Made by a program: the position numbers and the translations under genes. Source: Litsea cubeba (taxonomy: Eukaryota; Streptophyta; Magnoliopsida; Laurales; Lauraceae). From it: a DNA stretch of 64,000 nt. The stretch covers positions 12,580,831 through 12,644,830 of the forward strand of contig CM022944.1 in NCBI GenBank assembly GCA_012931725.1, given 5' to 3'. Under the pieces are notes generated by a model that was not told where the DNA came from, made no database searches, and was given only the letters and a program-made list of their open reading frames with translations. Of this stretch, positions 1 to 13,200 are shown piece by piece. How positions within the stretch are numbered: the first letter of the stretch is position 1; every line of letters begins with the position of its first letter.

Positions 1-896
1 ACATATGGTATGCAGCAACAGCAGCGGACCCTTTCTTTAAAACAGAAGCAGAAGAAGAGTAATTATAAGATTATTTGTACAACTCCACAGGGTATTAGGT
101 GTTTATTGATTATTTGTACAACTCCACAGGGTATTAGGTGTTTATTTTCCCTCATTTTGTTGGAAAAGCCTATAGCCCAATTGAAAGGTGCTCATTCTTG
201 CGACCACAACGTTGCAAATTCAAATCATCTTACAATTCAACTCCATACAATTTGCACATATATATATATAAAGAATTGATTAATCTAAGACGATAGTCAA
301 CATACCACTCAGATATAAAAAAAATTAAAAAATTAAAAAAAAATAAAAAGGGGAAGAGGAAGAAGAAGGGAGAATAATCTAGACAGCATTTTTCAGTATA
401 ATATGAATTGTGAAATAGTAACTGATGCAAAAAAAAAATTCAGGAACATGGATGAAATCCAAAGGGATCAGGTGCCAACGCTACAGGCACTGATAGAGAC
501 ATCAAAGAAACAAGAGGGAACTTGAAGGGGTTCTGTTGGAATGGACACATCCCAATTTCAATCACTCAATTTTCAGCCATTCTTCAGGTGCCAGAGTTGG
601 AACACAAATTTGTCACAATGTCATACGATCCGGACAAGGATTAAGCTACCAAATTATAGTTTGATGCTTGATGAAACCCCTTTTTAGCGATAATTTACAT
701 GAAAAAAATTTCCCGAAAAAAACCAGATAATATATCGATTTACACCTTAACATGGATCAAAACTAAACTGAAATTCTTCTAAATCAATCAGTTAGTTGAT
801 GGCGATTTACAGCAAATGCTGCTTGTAGGTTATTGATTTAAAAACCATTACAAAAAAAAGGACATAAATTTAATAAATAGGTAGAGATTGCTTTAC
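1..896. other. Left edge: TraB-like intron or 3' flank, no exon found
   Basis: AT-rich sequence. If the TraB-like gene continues, this should be the intron after exon 4, but I found no further TraB exon on the minus strand. The only clear structure is a 39-bp tandem duplication near 69-146. Confidence 0.4.
69..146. repeat. 39-bp tandem duplication, two copies
   Basis: A unit beginning GATTATTTGTACAACTCCAC occurs at 69-107 and is repeated with no visible change at 108-146. Confidence 0.9.
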
Positions 897-1820
897 ATAC
901 TCGGATGTCAGCCGTTTTGCCAAGAAGACTTTCATCGCTGCACCAAAATCAAGCCTGGACAGTGCTTCGAACTCTGGATAATCAGATGCCTGATTTTCTG
1001 GTTGCGCACAGACACCTCCAATGATAAGAAGACCGACAAGTGGCATCGGTAGAACACGGGAAGCCATAGAAGCTTAGATCTCCAAGGTCCAAGATCTTCT
1101 GGGATAGATGTTGGTTGCACCAAGGCTTTTGTAGATCTAAGAGTCATGTCTCTTGCAAATGTGAAGAAGCTCTCACCTCTTTCATGCTGAAAGAATTGAC
1201 AATAGTGTCACATTATAAGACAAGAAATGAACCGGCATACTTTATAGTTCTACAAGCGCACAGCTATACCTATTTAGATCTTAGACTTTTCTGAAATAAA
1301 AATTACAGCCAAAATGTTAGGGTAAGGGGACAAGGGAAACAAATGGTTCTATGTTACTATCCATATTCATTGTCAGATCATCCATCTTATTTGAATTTTG
1401 AACTGCAGCAACAGAAATTAACAAAATTAAATCAAAGAACAGCTTTAGTTTCTAAAAGAAAAGAAAATTGGCACTTGACCAAATAAAAGAGTCACTAATA
1501 TCACCAGGGCCCTATTGTGACAAATGAACCTTGTTTAAAAAATAAAGAGGGTGGATCATGATGAAGCCATCATTGAAGTTGATATGGAGAAGATGAAGCA
1601 AATCAAGTGCCTTAGTTGGGATCTAGGGCCCAAATTGGAGCTCACCCACTATATCGTCCTCCAATGGAGCACATTATGGTTGAATAGCACCATGGAAGTT
1701 TCTTTTCATGCTTTTTCATTAATGGCCTTGTGTGATCATGTATCTAATGATGTCCAAATGATGCAAAATTGAATGCACTGGATGAGTTAATCAATTCAAC
1801 GACATTTCTAATGAGCCCAG

Positions 1821-2097
1821 CTTTGTGAAATTCTAATAATCATCAAAGTTATGGCCCACTTTATGAGAGAATAGATACAGAAATTGGTTGTAGGTTTTTA
1901 GCAATCTCAGTGATTTTATAATTAGTTAAATTTTTATAACCAAAATATAGCATCTTAACTTTGTGAAATTCTAATAATCATCATAGTTATGGCCCATTTT
2001 ATGAGAATAGATAACAGAAATGGGTTGTAGCTAAGTTTTAGCAATCTCGGTGATTTTATAATTAGTTCATTTTTTTATAACCAAAATATAGCATCTT
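1821..2097. repeat. About 138-bp tandem duplication in TraB-like intron 3
   Basis: Copies start at about 1821 and 1959 with CTTTGTGAAATTCTAATAAT and both end near CCAAAATATAGCATCTT. They differ by a few substitutions and small indels. Confidence 0.85.
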
Positions 2098-3493
2098 AAG
2101 TTGACTGAAGGGTCCTTCCAAAAAAGGACCCAAAAAAATATTAAAAATATAAAAAGAGAAAGAAAGTTGGCTACGATCCATATTAGATATAAGATTTGTT
2201 TTGAATCAAGTACTATAATCAACTTGTAATAGAGCTAGAGGCCAGACTACTTTTGGTGATAAAACAAAATTCAAGAGTTTTTCAGGAGGTCCAAACATGT
2301 GGAACCCTTCTATTATTGGATTGTTGCAATTCCTATGTTTAGCATATTGATTGCCTGTCTTGATTTTTGTTTCCCTTGCAATGGTCTGTGGTGTTTTTGA
2401 CAAGAAATTGACTAGATTTTACAGCCCTTCAATTGTTCACACTACATCAAAACTGTCCAACCTTCACCACAAAATTAAACATGCAGATTGTTGGCCCTAC
2501 GAGATTAAAGGGGGCTTTGTCGATTAGCCATTTGACTTAAGGCGATAACCCTGGGACTGAGTGGCTGAAAACTTGAAAAGCTCAGAGAATGTTTTTACAA
2601 AAACCGAAATGTTAAGGCTTTTTAACAAATAGCCAGAAAGCAAGTGGCTCCATGCAAAACCTGTTTATTAATCATAAATGGTCAAGTAAAAAAGTAGTGA
2701 ACTTATAATATTCCAAAAGCGGAAGAACATAAACAGTTAAAGAACTCAACAAATATAACATAGTTAAGTTATTTTGACATAAAAGGACAAAGCCAAAGAA
2801 TTACTTGAAGTGACTTGAACGTCTCATAGTCGAGGTCAGCATGAAACCAGTGGTCACCCTGGTAATCAAGACATCTAATTTGGAAGTCCAGCATTAGAAT
2901 GTGAGCCATCTGCCGCTGAATACATCCAAGAATATTGAAGCCCCGGAACGCGAACCTTTCAGCTTTTTAATAGAAGCTGGATTCCTCCTGTGTCGCTAAA
3001 CTCGCCTTGCGTGCAACAATCTCATAAGTACACAATCATAGCGATCAAGTTCCTTCTGCAGAGTTGCGAAGTACCTGCATTTGAATTTAATTCCTTTGAA
3101 TTTCATGAGTTACAATAATAACAATTAATAATAGGGGAAAAATAGAATCACAGGAAAATAATCGTAGAGCATAATTTTTCAATAACCATGTCATATCACC
3201 TGAATTACATTGGAAGAGAATGTCAGAGTACCTCTGTTTCATACTAGTTGAAATATTTGTTGAATGCCCTGACTTGATTTCTGGGTGAATTTTAGGGTAA
3301 ACTAATTTAAAAATCAATTGAGTACACAATAACTGGGATTTCAAACTAACACTTAACTGGGTCAATTCTATCAAAATCTATCCTTTTACATTCATATTAT
3401 AAGACACTTACATGAGGTGTTCTATAAAAAATTGGTTCAAGATGTTGGGCTTGAATTTATAAGTTCCAAGTTCAATTCAACCACATAAAACAA

Positions 3494-3892
3494 AGCTGAA
3501 GTTTTTGCTCTTCTTATAGGGTGTAGTAAGTTCTTGAGTTTGGGAGGACATATGGCAATTCTTGAAGGTGATTCTTTTTCGGATATTCAGTAGAGCTCAG
3601 GAAAGACTTCTCACCCTTGGAGGCTTGAGGACTGGGTGGACGAGGTGCAAGATAGTTCTTGACAGTTGAGTGCTAAGTTTCATCATATATTGAGGCAAAG
3701 GTCATGGTGGATAGTCTTGCAAAGGAGAGAGTTCTTCGTTCCTGTCTTTCTTATGATGTTTAGTTCATTGTTGTTAATTTCGTCTAGGAGTCCTGTGCTT
3801 TTTCTCGAGTTTGGCCTTGTAGTGTTTCTGGTTGTCATTCTTTGTGTTTTTCTGTAGTAGTAAATTTTACAGTTATCCAAAAAAAAAAAAAA
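3494..3892 (+). mobile_element. 5'-truncated LINE remnant: RNase H end and poly(A)
   Basis: The plus strand encodes a decayed RNase H C-terminus: AEVFALLIGCSKFL, MAILEGDSFSDIQ, SHPWRLEDWVDEVQDSS, then a shifted AKFHHILRQ. Stops interrupt it. An A-run at 3879-3892 is the expected LINE tail. It lies in TraB-like intron 2, opposite in orientation to the gene. Confidence 0.75.
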
Positions 3893-5325
3893 TCCAACCA
3901 CCATAAAACTGCCAGTCATCAAATAAGCAAATTAAATACATTCAGGTTATTCTTTCTTGGAAGGAGAAGAATCGCCCAGAAAGTTTCCAAAAAGAAATTT
4001 ATTCATTTGATCAAGCTCCTCACAGTAAGCTCTTAAGAAAAAATACAATAAACTCATAAAATCCTAATATAACCTTAGAAGTAACCAATCTCTCAACCTA
4101 TCACCACCACTACCCAACTAGCATTAGATTTTGCAAAATGAGGGGTTATCCAAATGAATTCCACCTTCTTTCCTTAATTATATTTTATCCATTTCAACCG
4201 AAGCGATTCACTGAATCAAGTGCTTGACACTGCATTCAGTTTTTCATTGTTTTAATTAATAATATTTGGAAGATTCTTACTGATAGTGCTTTACCAGGGA
4301 AATAATCCTTGGGCTAGACTTATATCCACTACAAACATAGCATTAATTCTACACTAGTTAGAAAACTGGAGTTGCTCTTTCTTTTAATTAAATATAGCCT
4401 TAAACTCCCATAGACTGCAACTGAAACATTCTCATTCAGCTTAAATCACACTTAAAAGAATTTTTCTCCATCGAGGAAAACAGAGCAATCAACCCACAAA
4501 AGTACTAATAAGCTGGTCCTTCCCCAGCCCATTCACAATTTAAGTTCCAAACACATGAATTCCCAACTGAAGATTTCATGTTGGTGATTTTTTTAGCTCC
4601 TTCCCATTTCGGGAGCAAAGAAAATACTCTCCCCTACCAGTTCCAGGTATCCAAACGCAGCCTCAATTATAAGAAACCAACTCCATTCACAACCCCCAAC
4701 ATCAGAAGATCAATCAATCGACCAACACAGAGACTGAAATTGTAATAATTTCAAAAACGTACTCTTTATCCGCGATATGAATTGTCGACACCAAATCAAC
4801 CTGCATAACAAGAAGTGGGTCAGAAACCAATCACTGGAAACACCTCTACCAATCCCAAAATAGGTAGAACAAGAACGCGGGAGATTCATTAATCCGTACC
4901 TGAAGAAAAGGCTGTAGAACAGACCATGGGAATCTCTTCCTGTAAGTGACGACAGCCGTCTGCAACTCCCCATGGCCTCTATCTCCACTATTCCTATGAA
5001 ATCTCATGAAATCTGCAATCGAATTGTTCTCGAGAAACTGCTCGGCGCTGCCATCTTCAATCGATGCAGTCGGAACCGCTCCAGTCTTCGAAGCTCGTAG
5101 AATTGCAGAAGAAGAGGGTTTCAGAGATCTAGGGTTTTGGAGGGAAAGTTTGAAGTATCTGCGGTTGAGAGGAGGAGGAGGAGATGTTATTGATGAAGAG
5201 TCGGCGTTGGAAATGGAGAGGAAAGAAGAAGAAGAGAGGATAGAGAGACATCCACAGACCATTGCGATATCAGAAACAGATAGAAAGATAGAGAGAGAGA
5301 GAAGGAAATGAATGCTCTGGAACTT

Positions 5326-5327
<2 letters not shown>

Positions 5328-5361
<34 letters not shown>
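5328..5361. repeat. CT microsatellite upstream of TraB-like start
   Basis: An uninterrupted run of TC dinucleotides lies 66 bp upstream of the minus-strand ATG, so the GA strand would be in the likely 5' UTR, a common place for such repeats in plants. Confidence 0.9.
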
Positions 5362-5365
<4 letters not shown>

Positions 5366-6869
5366 GTTATGTTTTTATGGCTCTCCAGAACTGAAGATTT
5401 TGAGGTTTTTCTGTAACTTGCACGGTGGGGATTTTATAGCGTGTGGATTTTACATATGTGGGGCCAAACAAATGGAGGTTTTGACACTTAAATTTTAGGG
5501 TTTGGAATTTATTATAGGTTTGATTTATTGAACCATTAGATACTAATTTAATTTAGGTTCTCATTGATAAATTAAGTTTATTTCAAATCCACCAAGGTTC
5601 CGATATAAGATCGGACATACGCGTCTTTAATGTTGCAAGGTGCATCTTAAAATCAAATAAGGCTGAACATTTTTATATTTAATTCTGAAGATGGTTAACT
5701 TAATGCATTGTTATACGTGGAATGAATGATATTCTAATTTTAACTTGAAAAAAAAATTAAAAAAAATAAAAAAATATAAATCAATTTTGAAAATGGATCT
5801 CGTTTCTCTTGTCGAAACGAGATGTGGATCCAACAAAACAAGCTCTGAGTCGGAACTATCATTTAAAAATGGTTTTGAGTTCTGAACCAGTATGGTTTTG
5901 ACCCAGAATCACATATGCATCCCTAGCTGGATTACTAGAGAGGGTTTTAACGTCCACCGTTTGTTAAACAGGCCCCTGATGCAGAAGAAAATTAAACCAC
6001 TTGGTCGAGCAGGACCCACCTAGAATTTCTTGGCCTAGAAATAGTCTGGCGAAGTGATTTTTTTTTAGGAGCAGGAGCATTCGAGCAAGGACATAAATGG
6101 GTCAGGTTTGGGTTGGGCTGTGGTGGATTGGAACTGAGACCAGTACAATGGATGAAACTGGACCTGGTCTCAGCTCCAGACCCAACTAAAAAACAATTTG
6201 CTGAAGTGTAATACAGTCCATTTTGGTGTAAAATAATATTAATCTAATATTTATTAATTATAGTTATATATAATTTAATAGTACTTAGTTAATCAGACCC
6301 AACGGTATGGACCCGACCCAATGAGGGCTAGACCAGATTATCAATCAGTCCAAGAAAAAGGTCCATATCCAGACTTTCTGGGCTGGAAGGTCAATTGGAG
6401 AGGGTTGGTTCACTCACATGAGATTTGGAAAAATCCAACGTAGTAGACTCACTGAGGCTTGCCCATAAGGACCTTAATCCATTATGCATGCCCCACCACA
6501 ATGATGTGTTGGTACAATTGGACATTTTTAACCATCTTATCAGAGGTGACCAAGGTACCCACCCTACTTGTCAGGATAGAAGATTCATGGTTTCAAAAAG
6601 AGACTCCTTCAGTAAACCAGTTAAATGGGATTCTTCTATATCATTCATGTCATTGTATATATCATTGCATGATCGACTTGGATTCAAGGCTAGGCAATAG
6701 GCATTTTAGCAGATGTCTATGGATTGACCAATGACTCAGCATTTCGCAGGGTTTGTTTTTTTAACTGCAACTCACAAATATGATCAGTTGAGTTTTTTTT
6801 AAATGCCAAACCGGATGGGAATTACAGCATTTGGTACACTCACTTGGTATGCTTACCAAGAAAAATGAA

Positions 6870-7015
6870 TGATTACAAATGAACTGCAAGAGCTTCACAA
6901 ATGTAAGAAAGATTACAAATAAAGAATTGCATGAGAAGGTTTACAAATAAAGAACTGCATGACTTCACAAATGTGAGAATGATTACAAATAAAGAATTGT
7001 ATCTAAAAATAAAGA
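6870..7015. repeat. Imperfect short tandem repeat of GATTACAAATAAAGAATTG type
   Basis: About four degenerate copies containing TTACAAATAAAGAA.TG and CTTCACAAATGT lie just downstream of the sorting nexin stop. Function unknown. Confidence 0.6.
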
Positions 7016-7257
7016 CTTGGATCAGCTCTACAAAAATGCACCCTCCTATGGGGAATTCTAGTACCTAACATGCTAACTGATATCACATAGCCTATAAAAA
7101 AAAAAACTGATATCAAGTCGACGTTTGACACTTGGGTTGAAACCACCACATGATGCCATTGCTTGAGACCTGCTGGACCAACCCACTACCATACTCACAG
7201 TTATCATGTGCAATGCACAACCCGAGTCTCGAATTGCTGTTCAATGTAAAATATCCC

Positions 7258-10200
7258 CTATTCCGTTTTGAGTTCTCCAAACCTATCTTTCTCATGGCAT
7301 TGCTTGACAACATCATCAAGCTCAGGGAATGCTGACAAAAGGAGCAGTTCCAAGAGGTCGAGTGCCAGTTGCTTCAAGCAAACAGGGGACTGCATAATTG
7401 AAACCAAAGCACATGTCGGAAAAGAAGACTGGAATCATCTAGACAAACAAATGATGGAAAATATAACCAGACCATATTGTTCAAAAGGGAAAAAATACTT
7501 AGAGTAATAAATCAGCACTGTTTAAAAAAAAAAAAAAATCAGTTCAACTTAATCAAGCGAAAGCTCAACAGATTTATATGTTGCCCAAGTCAATATAGTT
7601 ATGGTCTTACTAAGAACGTAAGCAAGAAGATAGATTACTTGGCGGCTGGCTGTAAGCAAGAAAAGTAAGACAACTTAGCACCTGGTTGCCTAATTCATAT
7701 CGACTAACTAAGAATTCATAGGGAATGGGGCTTTTGCCGAGGAGGTAATATGGGGGTGAAGACTGAAGAGTGAGTGAACAGTCAAGGGTAGAGATGCAAG
7801 AGGGAGCCATCAAATACTTGGAATTTATTTATATTGGGTGAAGGTTGAAATCTTTTTCTATAAAAGTGGGGATATTGGATGGCAGAAATTTTCATGTTAA
7901 GGTGGGCCCAAGCTGGACTTTGTGTTGTCCCATATGTAGTTCAGCATGGGCCCACCTTTGAATAATCTCTACCGCCGTCACACTCCCTTACCACACACCT
8001 CCTCCTTACCCCTGCAAGCATCTAGGTGGGCCCCACAAAGTGTACCACATATTAAAGTATGCTGTCAGCTCATAGGAGGAGATCCCCTACTTGATTGTCC
8101 CTCATAAATCTCCACTTCTGATTCTTCACTGAAAGCCCCATTCGAGAAAGCTCATTTCTTAAGAATTCCTAGGAACTAGACAAAGTGGCTGTTAGTGAAA
8201 AAAAAAAGGAAGAAACAAAAGAAAACATTGCTGTGAAGGGGAACAAAAATTTCAAAACCTGTTCCAACAGAGAGACTGGCAGTTTTTACAATATCCATCA
8301 ATGTGCATACACATGCATATGATAACAGAGTATACATTGGTGTGTGAATTTTCAGAAAAAAAAAAAACACCTTGTAATGGCATGATATTCATGGTGAGGC
8401 CCATATTGCACTAAAGCAAACCTATATTATCAATATTCCCACATGATTGCTAATTTCCCCAAGTATCACTCTGATTGGAGTGATGTTGAGATTGGATTAA
8501 ATCATGGGCATGATTAACTTGCAATTAATCCATCAAATGAGTCGCAGTGATGCACCCGATGGCATGATAAAACCCAATATGAAAATTACTTTGATCGGAG
8601 TGATATTTATCAACAGGGGGTCAATTTCCTATATTTACTTTGGTTAACGTGGACCACACTGCACCAGAATAAAGCATCAGAGTGAAGTTTTTTCAAATAT
8701 TACAAAGGTGAAGGTGGTCTGAATGGAATTATGATAGTGATAAATGGAGGCAGCAGCAAAGTTGGGAAATCAAATAGACACATAGGAGGCTTGAAACTCA
8801 GTATCCGGTATGGAGATTAAGAAAAATGAATTGTATTTTCAACGCAAAAGACAAAAGATCACCTGAAGAAAAAAATAGATGTCCGTGGCACTCCGTTCAT
8901 ACTCCTTACGACCAACAAGCCCTACAAGAGCAGATGGTGCATTATCTGCAGGCCCAAACCAAAATAAAAAACACATTAGAAGGAGAGTAAATGGGAAAAG
9001 TATCACTTCATTGAGATGGAAACAAGTATAAGCACAAGATGTCAGTTGGCAAGCACTAAGCAATCAAACATACAGAAATAAATGCAAGAACAGTATAGTA
9101 TCAACAGAGAAAGAAAACAATGTACAGTTAATTAGTGTGTGTAACTTTTGGTCTTTGCAAAAAAGAAACTTTTCAATTTATACATAATATATCCAAGCCA
9201 AATTCAAACACAGATCAGCCTTGACCTAATTTAAGAAAAATGGTTTAGCGAACTCCAAGAACAGAGTGAAAAAGCGGTCCATAAGAAGATAGCTTCTAAT
9301 GAACTACGACAATATTCCCGAGCCAGGTCATCTAATTACACTCTGATTCCATGAATAATGGAACAGAAAATCTTGGTTGTATGCGGTACTGACACAAGAT
9401 GTCAGTTCACTGTTACAAGATGATGCATGGTGATCGGAAACTATGATGGCTGCATTTTTACTCCATACTATTTCATTATGTGAGAACAGTAGAAAGTAGC
9501 AATATCACATTGTTATCTGCATCTTTTAGTAACAAGGCAATCGGAAATATTTGAAACATATGAAGATTTTCTAAATGTTCATTCTCTTCTGTGAGATCTA
9601 TATGAGTAAATTAGAACTGATGCTTTTGGAGCAAGTAGTCTAGAGTCTAGACCAAAATTACAGTAACATCCCATGCGTGTTAAACAGTTTGGCACAAAAA
9701 GAACAAGCAAAATTGTCATATGAATTATGAGATAAAAGAAATGCACTGCCTGCTCCATATGAAAGTGAAAAGGAAAAACAGCATTCTCAAGGGAAAGTGA
9801 ACTTACCAACAATTAGTTCATGAACAAAATTTGCACATCGAACTGCCTCTTGTTCTTGTTGTTCATCAGTCAAAAAGTTGTCTGCTGTTTCATTGTTTTT
9901 CTGAACCTCCATCTCAGGTGGATCCAACTGACTGCTTTGTGAATTTTGAGACTGAATTACAGATGAGGGTGTGTTCTGACGACTTGGATGTTTGGTTATG
10001 AAGATGCCATCTGGCCAAAGGATCTATCCAATTATGTATACAACAGATCAGAACATTCAACCATGCTGGAGAGAAAAGAAGGATTTAAGGACAAATTCAA
10101 TAAAAATTATGATGTTAGAAACCTGCAAGAACATCTTGCCAAATTAACTGATCCTACTAAGGAGATTAACTTTCCGAAGACCATCTTGCCAGTCACCTCT

Positions 10201-13200
10201 TGTCAGATATAGAAGGCCATGGAGACATTATAAAATGGTGGGTAACTTATCCACCATTAAATATTTTTTATTTAACAAAACGTGAGAGAAAACAAAAAAA
10301 AAAATTGAAAAAAACTTATTATTTTAGGTGTAGGTGTAGATCTCAGAATATCTTTCATGCAAAAGAAGGCATTCCTTAAGCTGCATTCCCAGCAGTGTGG
10401 GTAACGAAGCTGAAATCACAGATCTCTTAGTATAAAAAAAAGTAGGCCCCGCTTGCATCCTCCAGTGCTTAGATGAATAACTGAGGGCATGGGTATTGCA
10501 AGACAAGCAAAAAGGCAGAGTCATCAATTAGGAGACAAATTTCACCTACAGGACCGGCTCCTACAAAGTGATTAAATAGGATAAAATCCACTTTTCTGTA
10601 GGTAAGAGCAGTCTATAGCACACATGGTATCAAACATGCTACAGTTGTACACTGGCTAAAATAAAATTTGGGACTACACTGATTTCCACACACTACACGT
10701 CAAAAGGGAATGAGTGTCATTGCAAGACCAGCAAAATGCATATTCATCAATTATGAGCAAGATCCACCTACAGAACCGGTTCTACAAGTGATAGAAGAGG
10801 ATAAGATACTTTCCTCTGTAGATAAGAGCAGTGTAAAGCATGCTTGTGTCAAACACACTGTAGTCTGTACAGTCAAAATTTTGGGACTACACTAATTCCC
10901 TGACAGCTGGTAAACGGGTTGGGCAACTCATGTGCAAACTTGGATACTAATAGACTTCAAGACTTACACTTGAGGTTCCATGTTGACTCCAAAAGGAATC
11001 TCATCGTTGGTCTTATAAGTGATAGTGGCTCATAACATCATATCCTATCAACCACTAGTAAAACACAATCTGACTCAACTTGGGTGTATTTCTCCACTAG
11101 CCAGTGGCGAGGGCTGATCTTAGTATCTTACTGTCCAAGAAACGGGCCTCACCTGTTAAAGTGCCATAAACACAAATGATCCTGATGAACATAACCACCT
11201 AGTGCATGCTCCCTTTATTACACTTATAATCTTAAGAGGTGAACTAAGTGAACTAGGAATAATCATAAGGAAGGATGATTCATGGCCTTAAATAATCACT
11301 ACACAATGCAATTAATCTTCACAAATGCATAAAACAGAAAAGATTCCAAAAACAGAAATCCTTTATGAAGTCTGATGTTCCCCTACTCGTTATCTTTTGG
11401 AGATGGGAACAATATTTTTCTGCAACAAAAACAACAACCAAGACAACTCCAAAGTAAGGAAGGCAACCCAAACCACCCAAAAAAACAAAAGCTGCATCAA
11501 AACACCACTCAACCAACAAAAAAATTTCGATCATAAAACCAAAATAACAAATTAACTCATCCCACCAACCCTAGCTATGAAATCATAGCCATGAAAGCAA
11601 ATAAAAAACTACATTACACTACTACTAAAGTTCATTCCGTTAAGAGCTATATATCAAATATAATTAATCAAACTGTGAACGTCTGGTAAATCTCATTTCC
11701 CTTTCTCTTCTGTTTTCTTTTCAGATATCTCCTTCTCTCTATCTTTATTCAAAAATCCCTTAACAAATAACCAAATATCATCTTCATTTTTACCACAAGA
11801 TGCTCCTAGACCTTGACCAATATCCAACATCTCTTATTTTCATTCTTTCATCCTTAGCACCAATAAAATTTTGTAGCTCCACATTACTCTTATTTTCGTT
11901 CTTTCATCCTTAGCACCAATAAAATTTTGTAGCTCCACATCACAATAATCCTCATTTTCAGTGTCGTCGGGTCACTTTAATGTAGCAATCATGTTCTGTT
12001 TCCAAGATGAAAGAAGACCATCTTTACTCCCTGTAAAATCAATATTTCTAGAACAAACTGCCAAACCATTTTCCGAAGAACTTCCTTCGTTTTAATAATA
12101 GAATCCCCGTAATTTCACCAATTTCGAGAACTCTTCCTCATCCTGCTTCATGACAGACAACCCAGAGTCCTTATCACTCCCAACCTTATCTGAAAATTTA
12201 ATCAACCAAATAACAATTCTGAATGACCCTCACAAGAATCAGCATTCTCTCCCAGATCTCCATCAGAACATTCTGCCAATTAAAGGCAGCAAACTGATCC
12301 ATATAAATAATTTCCAGGAAAATATCCATGAGTTCTCATCCAAATTGTATTTTGGCGAAAGATTCCTGCTGGCAATTTGATTCAACTTCATTTACCTTTG
12401 TAACAATTAGACATTGCAAAGCTGCTTGAGCCTGAGCATAAAGCTGAATTTGATGTCCTTGATGATCATCTATGTGATTTGGCCTCAACTGAACTTCAAA
12501 CTCAACCAGTTGAGCAACCTGAGAAGGACCAGAAACATTCTGGAATTGTTTTGGCCTTACTAGACTCAAATCTGAGCCACTACAGTGAGACTGTGATGGC
12601 TTGATATTCTATTGGGCCTTCTTTGGTGTTAAAACTGGTCTAGTCCCACTCTTTCAAATGAATATATAACAAGTATCATATATTTGCACCCTGAAATGAA
12701 CCCTGTGTGATCGCCTTGGTCTTATATACATGTCTCTAAGAGAGGAAAAAAAAAAAACAAAAATGATCCCATTGTTTCTCACCTGATTGTGCATTTTACG
12801 GGTAAATGATAAATTTTATGAATTCAACTTATTTGATGAAACAACATCTCATCAAGTGCGAATTTAAGCAGCATTGTTTCAACTTTTTAATGTGTCACTG
12901 CCTTAAATATATATATATATATATATATTGCTGATCTCAAATAATATCAATTAGGATTTGGGGGTGCACCTGGTCAAGCTGCTTGATAACAGAAGCAATT
13001 ATTGAACCCTTTCTGAGCAGCTGAATTTTCTCAATTAGCCAGTCATCAAAAGCATCACCCATCCCAAGTTGCAATACCTGTTTTGCTATCCAAAAGGCCT
13101 GGCGTCTACGAAGCAAAATACAAATATCAGGAATTTATGAGTAAAAGGAAATCCTGATAGTATTTCAATAACAATTGAAAATAAATTCAAGTGACACAAG

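Larger units (their letters stand above)
897..5262 (-). pseudogene. TraB-domain protein, plastid type; 5' part, four frameshifts, 3' end off window
   Basis: Exons read on the minus strand: 5262-4900, 4800-4763, 3074-2805 and 1186-897; the next donor (GTAAAG) points beyond the window. Exon 1 starts MVCGCLSILSSSSFLS, a Ser-rich stretch like a chloroplast transit peptide, and continues into SAEQFLENNSIADFMRF and RKRFPWSVLQPFLQ. Exon 2 gives VDLVSTIHIADKE, the TraB signature region; exon 3 gives YFATLQKELDRYDCVL and later IQRQMAHILMLDFQ; exon 4 gives RGESFFTFARDMTLRSTKA and ALSRLDFGAAMKVFLAKR. These match my recollection of a conserved plant TraB-like protein of poorly known function. Exon 3 needs three frame changes (after VL, near RRNP, before the GFNILG-like segment). 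Exon 4 needs one, where LLW should join ASRVLP but one G is missing. Splice sites are kept and exons 1-2 are open. Decay is likely because the four other genes are frame-perfect, but base-calling errors cannot be excluded. Confidence 0.72.
5263..7257. other. Intergenic region between TraB-like leader and the sorting nexin gene
   Basis: The first part is the upstream region of the minus-strand TraB-like gene, including a CT microsatellite. The rest is AT-rich, with GACCCGACCC-like and GGGCTGG-like repeat debris around 6080-6400. No supported coding region was found. The end nearest 7257 should contain the 3' UTR of the sorting nexin-like gene. Confidence 0.5.
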
